Source: JAAUTY01 sp964397305 (GTDB lineage: Bacteria; Cyanobacteriota; Cyanobacteriia; Cyanobacteriales; Spirulinaceae). From it: 64,000 bases of DNA. Below, in pieces: positions 56,565 through 64,000 of this stretch (within the stretch, counting starts at the first letter, position 1; every line of letters begins with the position of its first letter). Made by a program: the position numbers and the translations under genes. The stretch is from NCBI GenBank assembly GCA_964397305.1, contig CAYNIP010000017.1, positions 1 to 64,000 on the forward strand, in the 5' to 3' direction. Below the pieces are notes generated by a model. The model was not told the DNA's origin. It did not search any database and was given only the letters and a program-made list of their open reading frames with translations.

Positions 56565-58538
56565 CTAGTCCAGCCCTGGCTCCGGACCGTCTACGGCTGA
56601 CTCAAACACCTCGCCTCCGGCCACCACTCGCAGGCGGCCTGTCTTCCAGCCCAACGAGATGGGCTCCCGGCCGGGGCGCGAATCGTAGAGGGCGAACTGT
56701 TGGCTCCAGTCGTGGCGCTGGCCATTGCGCTCCAGGAGCGGTAGTTCGTGGTGGGGGTTGTGGGTGAGGGTGAGGCGATCGCCCAAACTCCCCCGCAGCG
56801 TCACCCGCCCCGCTGCGAGCTGATCGAGCTGTAGAGCCCCCTGTCGCCGCACCTGCCGCTGGAAGCGGTCGTAGTTGCCGTGGCTGGCCGGTTCCCCCAC
56901 CTCCAGCGCAAACCCGGCGTAGGGGCCGCCCGTGACCGCAGCCCGCAGAGCTTGTTCCTGGTCATAGCCCCGCGCATAGGGGTCATCTGGCCAGGGAACC
57001 CGCTCATAGGGCGCGAGGTTAATCGGTCGCACCGCCAGCCAAGTGTCCTGGAGGCGAAAAAACCAGATCCCGTCCACCACCTCGGTCGGGGTCGTTTGGG
57101 GAATCTGGAAGCCGAAGGGCCGCCCGTCCGCTGGCCGGAGCCACAGGGCTAAGTTGTTGAATTGCCCTACCTGATCCCCCGGGTGCTTGCCCGTCGAGCG
57201 CAGGGGCTCCCCCGTATTGGCGATGAAAAAATCAACGCCCCGCTCCGCCTGGGTCGCCACTAGCTTAAACGGCCCCACATCGCCATCGGCCAGGGGACTA
57301 GCGACACTCCCCAGTTGGTAGGTCTGCCCAAAGTACTGGGTTTCCCAATAGCCCGGTTGCTGGTCGGCTCCCGGCTGCCAGTTTTCATACAGCGGCTTCG
57401 TGGCCAAGACCTCTACGGGGCGCTCAAACTGGCGACGGGCTAGGGCCACGGCCGCCAGCGGCGGCCGGTAGCGGCTGGTGATCGCATGAAGCGCATCCCG
57501 CTCCGGGCGGGGATTGGGCTGGGGACTGTCGCCGAAGTAGAGCCAGAAAAAGCGCGCTGCCGCCGCCCCATAAACGACGTTGCTCTGGCCGGTGTCCCGC
57601 TTGACCGGCCCGGCCCAACCGCCGCGATAGTACTTCACGGCGGCCGCGATGGCGAGCCAGTCAAGGGCGGCCTTGGCCAGGGCCTTGACCTCGGGATCAC
57701 GGGCAAAGTCGTAGAGGTTGAGGTAGGGGGCGAAGGTGTGACCGTGGTAGTTTTCTGAGTCCCACTCCCCCATGCCGATGTGGTAGAGGGCCCAGACGTA
57801 GCGTTGAAGTTTTTGCTGGTAGCGCTGCCGGGTGGCTTCGTTGCCCGTTTCCTCAGCCAGGAGGTAAATGGCGACTTCCCGCATGGCTCGCAGGTTGTCG
57901 GTGTTGCGGGAGTCTACCCAGCGGCCGCGTCGCCGGATGTCCCAGTCTCGCCCGCTCCCGTCCCCCAGGCCGTAGACGGGGTGAGGGCGCTCGTTCGGGT
58001 CTTCTGCGGTCCAGGTTTGAGCACCGCGATAGAGGCGCTGGCGGTAGGCTGTATCGAAATAGGGACTGAGGAGGAAGTACTTGCGGACTTGGTGCTTGAG
58101 GGTGAAGGCGTAGTAGAAATCGATGCCTTCCGTGTGGGCGTGAACGTGGGCTTCGCGGTCTTCGGATTGCAAGAAGTCAAGGGCGCGATCGCGGTTCCCG
58201 GCGAGAAAATCCAGCATCGCCAAGGCATAAGAGCGCTTCTCGTTTTCGCCGTGGGTGTTGCCGTACTCTTGGCCGGCGTAGTGGGCGATCGCCTGCTCGG
58301 CCCGTTGGCGAAACTCCGCTTCTAGAGCCGGCGGCCACTCATTTTGCAGGGCGGGGTCGAGTGCGGGCAGGGCCAGATTCAGCCAAGCATCGACCTCGGG
58401 CAGCGGTGGCAGTGCTTGGGTCTGAGTCGGTGTGGCTAAGTCTGGAGTGGTGGCTGGCGCGAGGCGAAGCTCAGTGCTGCACCCCAAGAGGACGAGGACG
58501 AGGCTGGCGCTCAGGGTACGACGGAGCAGGGCCGGCAT
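56565..58538 (-). CDS. large lipoprotein, possible polysaccharide lyase-like fold
   Basis: The product, from the ATG at 58538, has a lipoprotein signal with lipobox VLLGCS, so it is membrane-anchored and secreted. The N-terminal half is helical with many aromatic and acidic residues (HAHTEGIDFYYAF, LKHQVRKYFLLSPYFD, RDWDIRRRGRWVDSRNTDNL, MGEWDSENYHGHTFAPYLNL). The C-terminal half is beta-rich. This layout recalls alginate or heparinase-type lyases (helical toroid plus beta sandwich), with candidate active-site His and Tyr, but I cannot name a family. It is convergent with the glycosylase gene. Confidence 0.65.
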   Translation of the reverse strand: MPALLRRTLSASLVLVLLGCSTELRLAPATTPDLATPTQTQALPPLPEVDAWLNLALPALDPALQNEWPPALEAEFRQRAEQAIAHYAGQEYGNTHGENEKRSYALAMLDFLAGNRDRALDFLQSEDREAHVHAHTEGIDFYYAFTLKHQVRKYFLLSPYFDTAYRQRLYRGAQTWTAEDPNERPHPVYGLGDGSGRDWDIRRRGRWVDSRNTDNLRAMREVAIYLLAEETGNEATRQRYQQKLQRYVWALYHIGMGEWDSENYHGHTFAPYLNLYDFARDPEVKALAKAALDWLAIAAAVKYYRGGWAGPVKRDTGQSNVVYGAAAARFFWLYFGDSPQPNPRPERDALHAITSRYRPPLAAVALARRQFERPVEVLATKPLYENWQPGADQQPGYWETQYFGQTYQLGSVASPLADGDVGPFKLVATQAERGVDFFIANTGEPLRSTGKHPGDQVGQFNNLALWLRPADGRPFGFQIPQTTPTEVVDGIWFFRLQDTWLAVRPINLAPYERVPWPDDPYARGYDQEQALRAAVTGGPYAGFALEVGEPASHGNYDRFQRQVRRQGALQLDQLAAGRVTLRGSLGDRLTLTHNPHHELPLLERNGQRHDWSQQFALYDSRPGREPISLGWKTGRLRVVAGGEVFESAVDGPEPGLD

Positions 58539-58604
58539 GAGCAGGGACGCTGGGAGCAACGTTTTCAGTATAGCCAGGTTGTAGGGTATAAAATTGAGTG
58601 TCTA

Positions 58605-58821
58605 GGGTGGCCGAAAAAAAGCGCGGCTCCCCGGAATTTTGAGCGCGGGTTCCAGGCGCCGCGTGTAGCCCGCTTCAGGGTTACGGGGGCCCTCATCCCC
58701 CGGCCCCTGCTCCCAAGCTGGGAGCAGGGGAGTTAAAAGCCCCTCTCCCAACCTGGGAAAGGGGTTGGGGTGAGGGCTGAGCGCAGGAGGGCCAACATCC
58801 CGCGCCAAGTTTCGTGCCCCC
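58605..58821 (-). mobile_element. MITE-like element family A, copy 3 (inverted)
   Basis: This 217-bp copy runs GGGTGGCCGAAAAAAAGCGCGG to CGCCAAGTTTCGTGCCCCC here broken into parts, and is the reverse of the copies at 17283 and 46736. It keeps the ATGAGGGC-type interior (here GCCCTCATCCCCC and GGTTGGGGTGAGGGC). No target duplication is obvious. It fills the spacer between the lipoprotein and M23 genes and ends 37 nt before the M23 start. Confidence 0.75.
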
Positions 58822-58858
58822 GAGGGCCTGCCAGGCCGAGAGCAACCCAATTGCCACC

Positions 58859-60064
58859 ATGAGGCAACAGCAGCAACAACAGCGACGACGATGGCAGGGG
58901 TGGCTCGTAGGGATCGCCCTCTGCGCCTGCCTCACCAGTGCCACCGTGGGAGTGACAGCCCAGCCCGCCGCCACGCCGGAGGCGTCTGTCGGCCTGGAGC
59001 TTTTGGAGGGCTGGCAGCAGGAGGTCGAGATCCAGGAGCGCGGGGTCAACGCCGAGCGCGATCGCCTCAGCACCGTCGAGGAGGCCGCCCAGGGCTATCT
59101 GCGGGGCCTGCAACACGATGTCCAGGTGATGGATTTGCAACTGGACTATTACGAGCAGGAATTGGCCACCGCCCAGGAGACCCTCACCCAACTCGAGCAG
59201 GCCCTGGCTCGGGAGCGCCAAACCTACGCACCGCAAATGGCCGCCGCGACGGCACGGCTGCGCTTCTTGCAACAGCATTCATTGGCCAGTCAGGGGTGGA
59301 GCCTTCTGCTCAGCAGTGCCAGCCTGAGTGAACTGTTTGACCGCCGCGCCCGCTTTCAGCAGATCTACGAGACGGATCGCCAGCGCTTAGCCGCCCTCCA
59401 GCAGACGGCCCAAGGGCTCAAGGCTCGCAAGCTCACGGTGGAGCAGCAGAAAAATGAAATATCCCTGCTCCAGCAACAGATTCTGACCCAGAAGGCCGAC
59501 TTTGAGGCTCAGCTCGCCGTGCAGCAGGAGCTGATCGACCGGCTGAATGGCGATCGCGAAACCCTCGCGGCGGCCCAGTTGCGCCTCGCCGCCGATTCTG
59601 AGGGCATTCGTGGCCTGATCCAGGCTCGGCTCGCCGCCGGGGGACGGCGATCCCTTGGGGGCACGGGGCGCTACACCCTGCCCCACGGCGGCAAGCTCTC
59701 GAGTGAATACGGCTGGCGCTGGCATCCGAAGCTGGGGGGGCGGCGCTTCCATGCTGGGATTGATTTTGCCGGCGAACCAGGCAGCCCCATCTTTGCGGCC
59801 GATACGGGGGTGGTGATGTTTGCCGGCTGGTATGGCGGCTATGGCAAGACCGTGATCGTTGACCACGGCCAAGGGGTGGCGACACTCTACGGTCACACGC
59901 GCAAGCTGTTGGTCACGGAGGGGCAACCCGTGGAGCGGGGTCGCCTGATTGCAGAAGTCGGCTCTACAGGCTTTTCGACCGGGCCCCACCTGCATTTTGA
60001 GATCCGCCACAATGGCAAGCCCGTGAACCCGCTGGACTATCTCTCCGTGAGCGATCGCGGCTAG
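58859..60064 (+). CDS. EnvC-like murein hydrolase activator (M23 domain)
   Basis: A basic, Gln-rich start and a signal peptide (about 15-35) lead to long coiled coils (about 45-260, with Glu, Gln and Leu heptads), then an M23/LytM domain (about 280-395). The zinc motifs FHAGIDFAGEPG (HxxxD) and GPHLHFEIRHNG (HxH) are intact, so it may be an active endopeptidase rather than a pure activator. It acts at the septum or in the periplasm in cell separation. I start at the ATG at 58859; a longer frame runs into the repeat element. Confidence 0.9.
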   Translation: MRQQQQQQRRRWQGWLVGIALCACLTSATVGVTAQPAATPEASVGLELLEGWQQEVEIQERGVNAERDRLSTVEEAAQGYLRGLQHDVQVMDLQLDYYEQELATAQETLTQLEQALARERQTYAPQMAAATARLRFLQQHSLASQGWSLLLSSASLSELFDRRARFQQIYETDRQRLAALQQTAQGLKARKLTVEQQKNEISLLQQQILTQKADFEAQLAVQQELIDRLNGDRETLAAAQLRLAADSEGIRGLIQARLAAGGRRSLGGTGRYTLPHGGKLSSEYGWRWHPKLGGRRFHAGIDFAGEPGSPIFAADTGVVMFAGWYGGYGKTVIVDHGQGVATLYGHTRKLLVTEGQPVERGRLIAEVGSTGFSTGPHLHFEIRHNGKPVNPLDYLSVSDRG

Positions 60065-60088
60065 AGGTGCTATGCTAGGAAGTTGCGA

Positions 60089-60161
60089 GGGCATGTAGCT
60101 CAGGGGATAGAGCACCAGATTCCGGTTCTGGGTGTCGGGGGTTCGAATCCCTCCATGCTCG
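60089..60161 (+). tRNA. trnR-CCG: tRNA-Arg (anticodon CCG)
   Basis: The 73-nt cloverleaf is complete. The acceptor is GGGCATG with CATGCTC (one G-T pair), the D arm GCTC/GAGC and the anticodon arm CCAGA/TCTGG with loop TTCCGGT (anticodon CCG). A five-base variable loop and the T arm GGGGG-TTCGAAT-CCCTC follow. CCA is not encoded. It reads Arg codon CGG. It lies 24 nt after the M23 gene on the same strand. Confidence 0.95.
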
Positions 60162-60243
60162 TCAAGCCCTAGTAGCGGTCGCCCGGCTAGGGAGCTAGCC
60201 GGGCTGCCCGCGTTCGCGTAGGGTCCGGGCGATCACCCGGACC

Positions 60244-61416
60244 CTAGCGCGCTCCGCCAGCGGCGACGAACTTCGCCAGCCGCTCTAGGCCCTTTTCCAG
60301 GGAGGCCATGTCGGTGGCATAGGAGAGGCGAATGCAACCCTCAGCTCCAAACACGAGACCGGGAACGGTGGCCACCCGGTAGGTTTCCAGCAATTGCTCA
60401 CAGAAGGTCAGGGAGGGGAGGCCCGTGGCGCTGATGTCGATGAAGACATAGAAGGCTCCCTCGGGCTGGGGGCAGCTCAGGCCCGGAATCGCGGCGATGC
60501 CTGCCAAGACCAACTGCCGGCGCTGGGCAAAGGCCTGGCGCATGATCTCCACGGGCTCCTGGGAGCCCTCTAGGGCGGCGATCGCCCCGAACTGGGCAAA
60601 GGTGCAAACATTGGAGGTACTGTGTCCCTGCAACTTTGCCATCGCCTCCACCAGTTCCACGGGCCCCGCCGCATAGCCCACCCGCCAGCCAGTCATCGAA
60701 TAGGCCTTCGCGAAGCCACTGCTGATAATGGTGCGCGCGAAGACCTCGGGACTGGCCGCGCCAATGCTGAGATGCACCGCGCCATCGTAGAGGATTTTCT
60801 CGTAGATCTCATCCGAGACCACCCAGCAATCGGCGGCCACCACCACGTCTGCCAAGGCACGGATCTCGCTGGGAGTATAGACCATGCCGGTGGGATTGGA
60901 GGGGGAGTTGAGCACAAAGAGCTTGGTGCGGGGCGTGAGGGCCCCCTGCAACTGCGCCGGAGTGATGCGGTAGCCCCCGGCCGCAGTGGTCGGCACGATC
61001 ACGGGGGTTCCCCCCGCCAGCTTCACCATCTCCGGGTAGCTGAGCCAATAGGGAGCCGGGATGATCACTTCATCGCCGGGCTCGATCAGCACCTGCATCA
61101 GATTGTAGAGGGATTGCTTGCCGCCATTGGTGACGATCACGTTTTCCGGCTCGTAGGGGAGCTGGTTATCCCCCTGGAGCTTGCGGGCGATCGCCGCGCG
61201 CAGGGCCGGCTCCCCCGCCGCCGGGCCGTAGCGGGTCTTGCCGGCCGCCAGGGCCTGCTGGGCAGCGGCCTTGATCGGTTCGGGGGTGTCAAAATCAGGC
61301 TCCCCGGCGCTGAAACTGCAAACATCCAGCCCCGCCGCTTTCATCGCCTTGGCCTTGGCGGCGATCGCGAGGGTCATGGATGCTGGAACCTGAGTGATGC
61401 GCGACGCCAACTTCAC
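60244..61416 (-). CDS. aspC: aspartate aminotransferase, class I
   Basis: The 390-residue PLP enzyme of subgroup Ib starts MKLASRITQVPASMTLAI. It has FSAGEPDFDTPEPIK, the substrate-binding NPTG (Asn173-Gly176 region), the PLP-binding SDEIYEKILYDG (Asp202, Tyr205) and Lys237 in SSGFAKAYSMTGWRVGY, which forms the internal aldimine. It exchanges amino groups between aspartate and 2-oxoglutarate; relatives in cyanobacteria may also use prephenate. It faces the tRNA tail to tail, with an 82-nt spacer rich in GCCCGGCTAG-type palindromes. Confidence 0.93.
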   Translation of the reverse strand: MKLASRITQVPASMTLAIAAKAKAMKAAGLDVCSFSAGEPDFDTPEPIKAAAQQALAAGKTRYGPAAGEPALRAAIARKLQGDNQLPYEPENVIVTNGGKQSLYNLMQVLIEPGDEVIIPAPYWLSYPEMVKLAGGTPVIVPTTAAGGYRITPAQLQGALTPRTKLFVLNSPSNPTGMVYTPSEIRALADVVVAADCWVVSDEIYEKILYDGAVHLSIGAASPEVFARTIISSGFAKAYSMTGWRVGYAAGPVELVEAMAKLQGHSTSNVCTFAQFGAIAALEGSQEPVEIMRQAFAQRRQLVLAGIAAIPGLSCPQPEGAFYVFIDISATGLPSLTFCEQLLETYRVATVPGLVFGAEGCIRLSYATDMASLEKGLERLAKFVAAGGAR

Positions 61417-61643
61417 CGTTGTTTTCCCCTCTGTGAAATGCTTTGTGAAATGCTTGCTAAAACCTAGTCTCCCAGACTAGTCGCGGCCAGGCCGCCCGTT
61501 TAGTCAACCTGGCTACCGTTTGCCCTGGGGGCCGCGGACCAGTTGGCAAAGTTGCACAAAAACTGGGCGGATCAGGGAGCCCCAGCGGCGCAGAGTCCGA
61601 CTATAGCAGCTAACGATGTAAGGTTTGCTCTGGGAGTCCCGTG

Positions 61644-61937
61644 ATGTTGAACGTTGCCCAAGTGCTCCAGCTACCGCTGTCGATCCGCATTGAACGAACG
61701 CCGCCGGCAAAACAACCCCGCCGCCCGCGACCCAATCCCAACCATCGCCATTTCTGTGGCGAAGCCGTGGTCGCCGCCGCGATCGCCCCCCAGCGCCCCG
61801 GCCGCGTCCGCTACCGCGCCGGCTGGTGGCCCGCCCAGTGTGATGCCAATGTGGCGATCGCCCCCGGCGAAGTGGTCCAGGTCGTCGGTGTGCGCGGCAT
61901 TGCCCTGCTCGTGCAGCCCTTGGCGATCGGCTCCTAG
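61644..61937 (+). CDS. NfeD-like OB-fold protein
   Basis: The 97-residue product has a basic, Pro-rich N-terminal half (about 1-40). Its C-terminal domain reads PGRVRYRAGWWPAQCD and GEVVQVVGVRGIALLVQPL, the OB fold at the end of NfeD proteins. Truncated stand-alone forms like this occur in cyanobacteria, with unknown function. GGGAG lies 7 nt before the ATG at 61644; the GTG at 61641 is also possible. It is convergent with sqdX and the two stops share CTAG (61934-61937). Confidence 0.72.
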   Translation: MLNVAQVLQLPLSIRIERTPPAKQPRRPRPNPNHRHFCGEAVVAAAIAPQRPGRVRYRAGWWPAQCDANVAIAPGEVVQVVGVRGIALLVQPLAIGS

Positions 61938-63064
61938 GCTGCCGCCGTCAGGGACCCGGCGATCACCCCGCGATAAAACTCCTCCAATTGCGAGGTGGCC
62001 GCCGACCAGCCCCAGCGCTCAGCCTCCCGCCGGGCCTCGGCCCGGAGACTCTCCCGCTCCTGGCCCGCGGCCAAGAGCCGCTGGGTCGCCTGGACCGCCC
62101 CCTGGGGAGCCTGGGGATCAAAGAGGTAGCCATTGACGCCATCGGTGACAATATCCGGGATGCCGCCCGAATTGGCCGCCACCACCGGACACCCAGCCGC
62201 CATCGCCTCGAGGAGCACCAGGCCCAGGGTCTCAGTCCGGGATGGGAAGATGAAAGCATCGGCCGAGGCATAGGCCGAGGCCAGCTCCAGGCCCTTCAAG
62301 TAACCGACAAAATAGGTTGGCGTGCCGTGAAAATGCTTCTCCAGAACCTCGCGGTGGGGGCCGTCGCCGACGATCGCCAGCCGCGCCCCCAGCATCGCCT
62401 CGAGCACAGGCCTGATTTGCTCGATCTCTTTCTCGGGGGAAACGCGGCCGACATAGAGCAGCAGAGGACTCTCGGGGTGTCCTTGGGAGAGGCGCTGGCG
62501 CATCTTGGCCGCGGCGAGGCGGGGGTGAAACATCTCCGTATCCACCCCCCGCTGCCAGAGATCCAAGTGCTCGATGCCGTGGGCTCGCAGCTCCGCCACC
62601 ATGGCCGTTGAGGTGCAGAGATTGAGCTGAGCCTGGTTGTGCATGGCCTTCAGCAGCTCCCAGAGAAACCCTTCCAGAGCCCCCAGGCCGTAGTGCTGGA
62701 GGTACTGAGGCAAGTGGGTGTGGTAAGAGGCCACCAGGGGCAAGTTCAAGACCTTGGCGTAGTAGATCCCCGCTAGGCCGAGCACCGCCGGGTTGACAAC
62801 GTGGATCAAATCGGGACAAAAGCGCTCTAAGACCCCCCGAATCGCAGGACGCGGCACAGCGATTTTGAGTTCGGGGTACAGGGGCAAGGGAAAGGCAGAG
62901 AGGCCGTAAATTTGCGCGCCCTGGTACTCCTTAGGGGCTCCGGCAGGACAAATCACTAGGACTTGGTGGCCGTGGCGCTGCAACTGTTCGACGGTGTGGC
63001 GCAGGCGGGTTACGATGCCGTCTACTTTGGGTAAAAAGGTTTCGGTGAATAAAGCAATTCGCAT
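61934..63064 (-). CDS. sqdX: sulfolipid synthase SqdX (SQDG glycosyltransferase)
   Basis: SqdX moves sulfoquinovose from its UDP form to diacylglycerol to make the thylakoid lipid SQDG. The 376-residue GT4 enzyme starts MRIALFTETFLPKVDGIVTR. It carries LIHVVNPAVLGLAGIYYAK, VASYHTHLPQYLQHYGLG, LWQRGVDTEMFHP and the GT4 site FPSRTETLGLVLLEAMAAG (Glu for UDP binding). This is closely like other cyanobacterial SqdX proteins. No sqdB lies upstream; that gene must be elsewhere. The ATG at 63064 is preferred over one five codons earlier. Confidence 0.93.
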   Translation of the reverse strand: MRIALFTETFLPKVDGIVTRLRHTVEQLQRHGHQVLVICPAGAPKEYQGAQIYGLSAFPLPLYPELKIAVPRPAIRGVLERFCPDLIHVVNPAVLGLAGIYYAKVLNLPLVASYHTHLPQYLQHYGLGALEGFLWELLKAMHNQAQLNLCTSTAMVAELRAHGIEHLDLWQRGVDTEMFHPRLAAAKMRQRLSQGHPESPLLLYVGRVSPEKEIEQIRPVLEAMLGARLAIVGDGPHREVLEKHFHGTPTYFVGYLKGLELASAYASADAFIFPSRTETLGLVLLEAMAAGCPVVAANSGGIPDIVTDGVNGYLFDPQAPQGAVQATQRLLAAGQERESLRAEARREAERWGWSAATSQLEEFYRGVIAGSLTAAA

Positions 63065-63335
63065 CGGTCTACTCGGCAAGATAACGAGGGAAAATCCGGT
63101 TTACACGCACCAGAGAACCGCAGCGACCGACAAAAGCGAACGCGCACCCCGCTACGGCTCAATGGCTGCCATTATGCCACTGAAGCGATCGCCAACACGA
63201 CCCCACCACCGCCCGTAGCCGGTCCAGTCGCAGCCGGCTTGACCCCGGCCCCTCCCCAAAATTCCCATGTTAGAGTGACCCCAGGGCGCAACTCCGGGGC
63301 CCAGCCACATCCCCGCCGCCCTCCCCCCCAGAGCC

Positions 63336-64000
63336 ATGACGCCTGAGTTCTCCCCCACTCCCCAGCGCATTTTGCTGGTCGATGACGAAGCGGAGCTGAC
63401 CGCCCCCCTGAGCCAAGCCCTCCGCCGCGAGGGCTACCAAGTCGAAGTAGCCGCTGACGGAGCCGAAGGCCTCCAGTGGGCTGGTCAGGCTGCCTATGAT
63501 TTGGTGATCTTGGACTGGCTCTTGCCCCAGCAGTCTGGGCTCCAAGTCTGTCAGGAGCTGCGATCGCAGGGTTCTACCACTCCCGTACTCTTTCTCACCG
63601 CCAAGGATACGGTCGATGATCGGGTGCTGGGGCTAGATGCCGGAGCTGATGATTACCTCGTCAAGCCCTTTGAACTGCGGGAACTCTTGGCTCGGGTGCG
63701 GGCCCTGTTGCGACGCCACCCTGTTGGGGAGTCCGCTGCGCGGGAGCCCCGCTGGCAGTTTGGGGATCTGGCCTTGGATGCCGGAAACCAGATCGCCTAC
63801 CGGGGCGATCGCGCCATTGACCTCTCGGAGAAGGAAACCCGCCTGCTCGCCTACTTCATGCAGCAGCCGGGGGTGCTCCTCACCCACGAACAAATCTATC
63901 AGCACCTCTGGATCGAGGGCATTGACGCCGCCTGTCCCGCCGGAACGTATCGCCCGAGCAGCAACGTCCTCGCAGCCCTGATCCGGCTGCTGCGCCGCAA
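63336..64000 (+). CDS. OmpR-family response regulator (RppA-like), partial
   Basis: The frame runs off the right edge after 221 codons. The receiver domain (about 10-130) has ILLVDDEAEL (Asp16, Asp17), the phospho-acceptor Asp60 in LVILDWLLPQQSG, a Thr near 88 and Lys110 in DDYLVKPFEL. The winged-helix DNA-binding domain (about 140-220) ends SNVLAALIRLLRRK, a variant typical of RppA-type regulators of cyanobacteria rather than the usual RLRRKL end. RppA controls photosynthesis genes and redox responses in Synechocystis. It is divergent from sqdX (271-nt spacer, nothing named in it). A partner kinase may follow beyond the window. Confidence 0.88.
   Translation, partial: MTPEFSPTPQRILLVDDEAELTAPLSQALRREGYQVEVAADGAEGLQWAGQAAYDLVILDWLLPQQSGLQVCQELRSQGSTTPVLFLTAKDTVDDRVLGLDAGADDYLVKPFELRELLARVRALLRRHPVGESAAREPRWQFGDLALDAGNQIAYRGDRAIDLSEKETRLLAYFMQQPGVLLTHEQIYQHLWIEGIDAACPAGTYRPSSNVLAALIRLLRR

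Noticed and set aside
1..64000. Very frequent GCGATCGC palindromes
   Set aside because: This is the HIP1 motif, long known to be abundant in cyanobacteria. It helps identify the organism but is not a local feature.

Overview
The window is chromosomal DNA from a GC-rich cyanobacterium. It opens with the psbD-psbC photosystem II pair and also carries psbX, ndhS, the sulfolipid gene sqdX and a bilin-type (CBCR) photoreceptor domain. The HIP1 palindrome GCGATCGC, typical of cyanobacteria, is scattered throughout. No rRNA, prophage or CRISPR array was seen. One tRNA (Arg, anticodon CCG) is present. A run of 100 N at 1771-1870 marks an assembly gap inside a tandem repeat.

Layout. 1-3.9 kb: the end of psbD overlapping psbC, a terminator, a 62-bp tandem repeat array with the gap, psbX (too short for ordinary ORF calling), a YggT protein, a HAS-barrel protein and ndhS. 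4-11 kb: rodA and mrp on the minus strand, a secreted penicillin/AHL-acylase-like protein, and a CHASE2 histidine kinase. 11-17 kb: the minus-strand operon rimP-nusA-ylxR-infB plus a membrane protein. 17-23.6 kb: a LytR-CpsA-Psr protein, short mobile elements, two unknown genes and leuS. 23.7-26.5 kb: an AT-richer islet. It holds an ABC-type ATPase translationally coupled to a small TOPRIM-like protein (a candidate two-gene defence module), then an orphan xisI, an orphan hicB and the decayed remains of a parDE toxin-antitoxin pair. 26.6-30 kb: DUF3082, a BtaA-like aminocarboxypropyltransferase homologue and dacB.

30-39 kb: a five-gene minus-strand sensory cluster, read as PAS-GAF histidine kinase, CheR-TPR, double CheW, MCP and CheA-REC. 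It resembles Wsp-type 'alternative cellular function' chemosensory pathways but has no CheB or output gene here. 39.5-43 kb: sugar nucleotide and glycan genes (long-form RmlA, GT2, sugar N-acetyltransferase) and fmt. 43-48 kb: two hypothetical genes, a VanY-type peptidase, an AEC transporter and ureD. 48.3-50.9 kb: a large histidine kinase that joins a LOV domain to a DXCF-type cyanobacteriochrome GAF domain. 51-52 kb is a graveyard of repeats and a DUF2252 pseudogene. 52-64 kb: another PAS-GAF kinase, an HD-like protein, an AlkA-type glycosylase, a large lipoprotein, an EnvC-like M23 protein, tRNA-Arg, aspC, an NfeD-like protein, sqdX and the start of an RppA-like response regulator.

The most interesting items are the LOV-CBCR kinase (48291-50927), the ATPase/TOPRIM-like pair in its foreign-looking islet (23715-25309), and several families of short non-autonomous mobile elements. 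Two of these families have terminal inverted repeats and clear target-site duplications. All functional assignments are by recognition of sequence; no search was run.
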